From NCBI RefSeq assembly GCF_002934455.1, contig NZ_PTIR01000001.1, forward strand, positions 434,001 through 498,000: 64,000 nt of DNA, read 5' to 3'. The notes below the pieces were generated by a model. That model was not told the DNA's origin, did no database searches, and saw only the letters and a list, made by a program, of their open reading frames with translations. A program made the translations under genes and the position numbers. This document shows, piece after piece, positions 62,214-64,000 of this stretch. The stretch comes from Trinickia symbiotica (lineage in GTDB: Bacteria; Pseudomonadota; Gammaproteobacteria; Burkholderiales; Burkholderiaceae). How positions within the stretch are numbered: position 1 is the first letter of the stretch; each line of letters opens with the position of its first letter.

Positions 62214-62238
62214 GGGCGCCCCGTTCCGTGGGGCGCCC
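62214..62238. repeat. 9-bp inverted repeat at the alaS promoter
   Basis: GGGCGCCCC, seven bases (GTTCCGT), GGGGCGCCC: perfect arms just upstream of the minus-strand -10 of alaS and between alaS and the divergent CoA-transferase gene. There is no T-run, so it is more likely an operator than a terminator. Confidence 0.6.
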
Positions 62239-62325
62239 GCCGCGCCCGCCGGTGGCCGGCCTGCGAAAAGCGCTCGAGCTGCTCGCGACGCCGGCCCATG
62301 GCCATCGTCAAAGGAGACAGATTGC

Positions 62326-63549
62326 ATGATGGGAGCGCTCAGCCACATCCGCGTGCTCGACTTGACCCGCGTCCTTGCCGGTCCCTGGTGCGCACAGACG
62401 CTTGCCGACCTCGGCGCCGACGTGATCAAGATCGAGCGCCCCGGCGCCGGCGACGACACCCGCCACTGGGGGCCGCCCTACCTCAAGACGCCCGACGGCG
62501 CCGATACGCGCGAGGCCGCCTATTACCTCTGCGCGAACCGCAACAAGCGCTCGGTGACAGTCGATATCGGCACGCCGGAAGGCCAGAGCATCGTTCGCGA
62601 GCTCGCGCGCGTGAGCGACGTCGTGCTCGAGAACTACAAGGTCGGCCAACTGAGGAAATACGGCCTCGATTACGCGTCGCTCGCCGCGATCAAGTCCGAT
62701 CTGGTCTATTGCTCGGTGACGGGCTTCGGCCAGACCGGGCCACTCGCCGAGCGCGCCGGCTACGACTTCATCGTCCAGGGCATGGGCGGATTCATGAGCA
62801 TCACGGGTGAGCGAGACGGCCAGCCGGGCGGCGGTCCGCAAAAGGCGGGCGTGGCCATCGCCGATCTGATGACGGGCATGTACGCGACCGTCGCCGTCCT
62901 GGCCGCGCTCGCGCACCGGGACCGCACCAGCGTCGGCCAGTACATCGACATGGCGCTGCTCGACGTACAGGTCGCGATGCTCGCCAACATGGGCTCGAAC
63001 TATCTGGCGAGCGGCAAGCCGCCCGTGCGCTGGGGCAATGCCCATCCGAACATCGTGCCGTACCAGGCATTCCAGACGAGCGACGGGTGGATCATCGTCG
63101 CGGTCGGCAACGACGCGCAGTTCCGCAAGTTCGTCGAGGCCGGCGGACGCGCGGAGCTCGCCGACGACGCGCGCTTCGCGACGAATCCCGAGCGCGTCCG
63201 CCATCGCGATACGCTCGTCCCGATCATCGCCGAGATGGTCCGCTCACGCGGCAAGCACGATTGGATCGCGACGCTCGAAGCGGTCGGCGTTCCGTGCGGG
63301 CCCATCAACGATCTCGGCGAAGTCTTCGAAAACGAGCAGGTCGAGGCCCGCGGCCTGCGCGTCGAGGTACCGCATCCGAGCGGCGGGACGGCCGCGCTCG
63401 TGCGCAGCCCGATCCGCATGAGCGCCACGCCGCCCGAGGTGCGCTCGGCGCCGCCGATGCTCGGCGAGCATACCGACGCCGTGCTGCGCGAGCTGTTGGG
63501 CTATGACGACGCCAAGATCGCGGAACTACGGGCGCGTGGCGTCGTTTGA
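62326..63549 (+). CDS. CaiB/BaiF (family III) CoA-transferase
   Basis: A 407-residue CoA-transferase. Family parts are LSHIRVLDLTRVLAGPWCAQTLADLGADVIKIERPG at the N-terminus, NKRSVTVDIGTPEGQ, VLLENY-like VVLENYKVGQLRKYGL, and GQYIDMALLDVQVAML with the catalytic Asp. The acyl substrate cannot be told from sequence. ATG at 62326 has AAGGAGA upstream. The reading frame is open for nearly 3 kb further upstream, antisense to alaS, but that part is not coding. Confidence 0.93.
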   Translation: MMGALSHIRVLDLTRVLAGPWCAQTLADLGADVIKIERPGAGDDTRHWGPPYLKTPDGADTREAAYYLCANRNKRSVTVDIGTPEGQSIVRELARVSDVVLENYKVGQLRKYGLDYASLAAIKSDLVYCSVTGFGQTGPLAERAGYDFIVQGMGGFMSITGERDGQPGGGPQKAGVAIADLMTGMYATVAVLAALAHRDRTSVGQYIDMALLDVQVAMLANMGSNYLASGKPPVRWGNAHPNIVPYQAFQTSDGWIIVAVGNDAQFRKFVEAGGRAELADDARFATNPERVRHRDTLVPIIAEMVRSRGKHDWIATLEAVGVPCGPINDLGEVFENEQVEARGLRVEVPHPSGGTAALVRSPIRMSATPPEVRSAPPMLGEHTDAVLRELLGYDDAKIAELRARGVV

Positions 63550-63551
63550 GC

Positions 63552-63764
63552 TCAGCGACGCGCGGTGCCCGCGCCGATGAGGCCGCCCGCGGCCGCGCCG
63601 GCGATCGTGCCGATCGGGCCGCCCGTCAGCACGTAGCCGAGCGCGCCGCCCGCGGCCGCGCCGACGGCGGCGTGCGTTTGCGTGCGCGACATCGATCCGC
63701 AGGCCGTCATGCTCGATACGAGCGCGGCGACGACAGTGAGCTTGGCAATGGTCGAAGTCTTCAT
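63552..63764 (-). CDS. OsmB-like glycine-zipper lipoprotein
   Basis: A 70-residue lipoprotein. The signal peptide ends with SMTAC (Cys22), and the mature part is a glycine zipper (AAVGAAAGGALGYVLTGGPIGTIAGAAAGGLIGAG). The build and length match OsmB, an osmotically induced outer-membrane lipoprotein of E. coli. ATG at 63764 (MKTSTIAKL) is chosen over longer frames. It converges on the CoA-transferase gene with 2 bases between stops. Nothing is supported from 63765 to the window end. Confidence 0.85.
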   Translation of the reverse strand: MKTSTIAKLTVVAALVSSMTACGSMSRTQTHAAVGAAAGGALGYVLTGGPIGTIAGAAAGGLIGAGTARR

Positions 63765-64000
63765 TTTTTGACCGGATACGCGAGTTGACGAATGAGCGCC
63801 GCCGTATGCGTGGCGATTTGCTTGCGGGGCTCGATGCAATACGGGTCGCATCGTAAAGACCACTGCGTCCCGCGCGCAAATCGATTTACCGCCTGTTACG
63901 CCGCTAACAGGGCCGCAATGCCTGTAAGCCATCGCCATGGCCGGATTGCGCGCGCGAAAGGCGGCAAGCGCGCGCCCGACAGGGCCGCCTCGGAAGCCGC

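Noticed and set aside
59341-62325. A reading frame of nearly 1000 codons on the plus strand, in frame with the CoA-transferase and antisense to alaS
   Set aside because: Its sequence is a His/Arg/Val/Leu-rich shadow caused by high GC at third positions of alaS. alaS on the other strand is unmistakable, and the CoA-transferase has a clear start and ribosome-binding site at 62326.
1-64000. CRISPR arrays, insertion sequences, prophage, tRNA or rRNA genes
   Set aside because: I saw no regularly spaced direct repeats, transposase or integrase frames, or tRNA/rRNA signatures by reading. A tRNAscan or ISfinder run could still find something short.

Overview
The window looks like chromosomal DNA of a high-GC betaproteobacterium, most likely Burkholderia sensu lato (Paraburkholderia, Trinickia or a relative). 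The reasons are codon bias, dense overlapping operons, and a housekeeping block (uvrD, valS, galU, alaS) beside Burkholderia-type accessory operons. No organism name can be fixed from the sequence alone. I saw no tRNA, rRNA, CRISPR array, insertion sequence or prophage.

Region 1 (1-21921) is a methylotrophy island. It opens inside fhcA and continues through fhcD and fhcC, which handle formyl transfer and formate release in the tetrahydromethanopterin (H4MPT) C1 pathway. A cytochrome b561, pqqBCDE and a NarL-type response regulator follow on the same strand. A membrane histidine kinase converges on the regulator, and next come a TonB-dependent receptor and a beta-propeller protein. On the minus strand lies an mxaRSACKL block, whose products are known as maturation factors for PQQ methanol dehydrogenase. 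Galactose mutarotase, an NlpD-like lipoprotein, a homologue of formaldehyde-activating enzyme (Fae) and a second cytochrome b561 follow. Together these would make PQQ, mature a periplasmic PQQ alcohol dehydrogenase, carry away electrons and oxidise formaldehyde. The dehydrogenase itself (mxaF or xoxF) and pqqA are not visible in the window.

Region 2 (22096-35442) holds small membrane and lipoprotein genes, and a LysR regulator divergent from a four-gene FUSC-type efflux operon (outer-membrane factor, FUSC pump, DUF1656 protein, membrane fusion protein). It also holds a chemotaxis receptor, an Fsr-like MFS exporter, and a uvrD-mtnN pair.

Region 3 (35545-41457) contains valS, galU, an outer-membrane barrel, a TusA-like protein and a BrnT-BrnA toxin-antitoxin locus. 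The toxin frame there has no normal start codon.

Region 4 (41568-53956) is a complete-looking inositol catabolism locus. An RpiR regulator and two Gfo/Idh/MocA dehydrogenases are divergent from a sugar ABC transporter followed by iolC-aldolase fusion, iolD, iolE and iolB. A GGAA-N6-TTCC palindrome sits between the two arms. iolA is not in the window.

Region 5 (53962-64000) has an unidentified small gene and a LIV-type ABC operon without a binding protein. Its LivF carries Arg in place of the Walker A Lys. A thioesterase, a Nudix hydrolase, alaS, a family III CoA-transferase and an OsmB-like lipoprotein complete the window.
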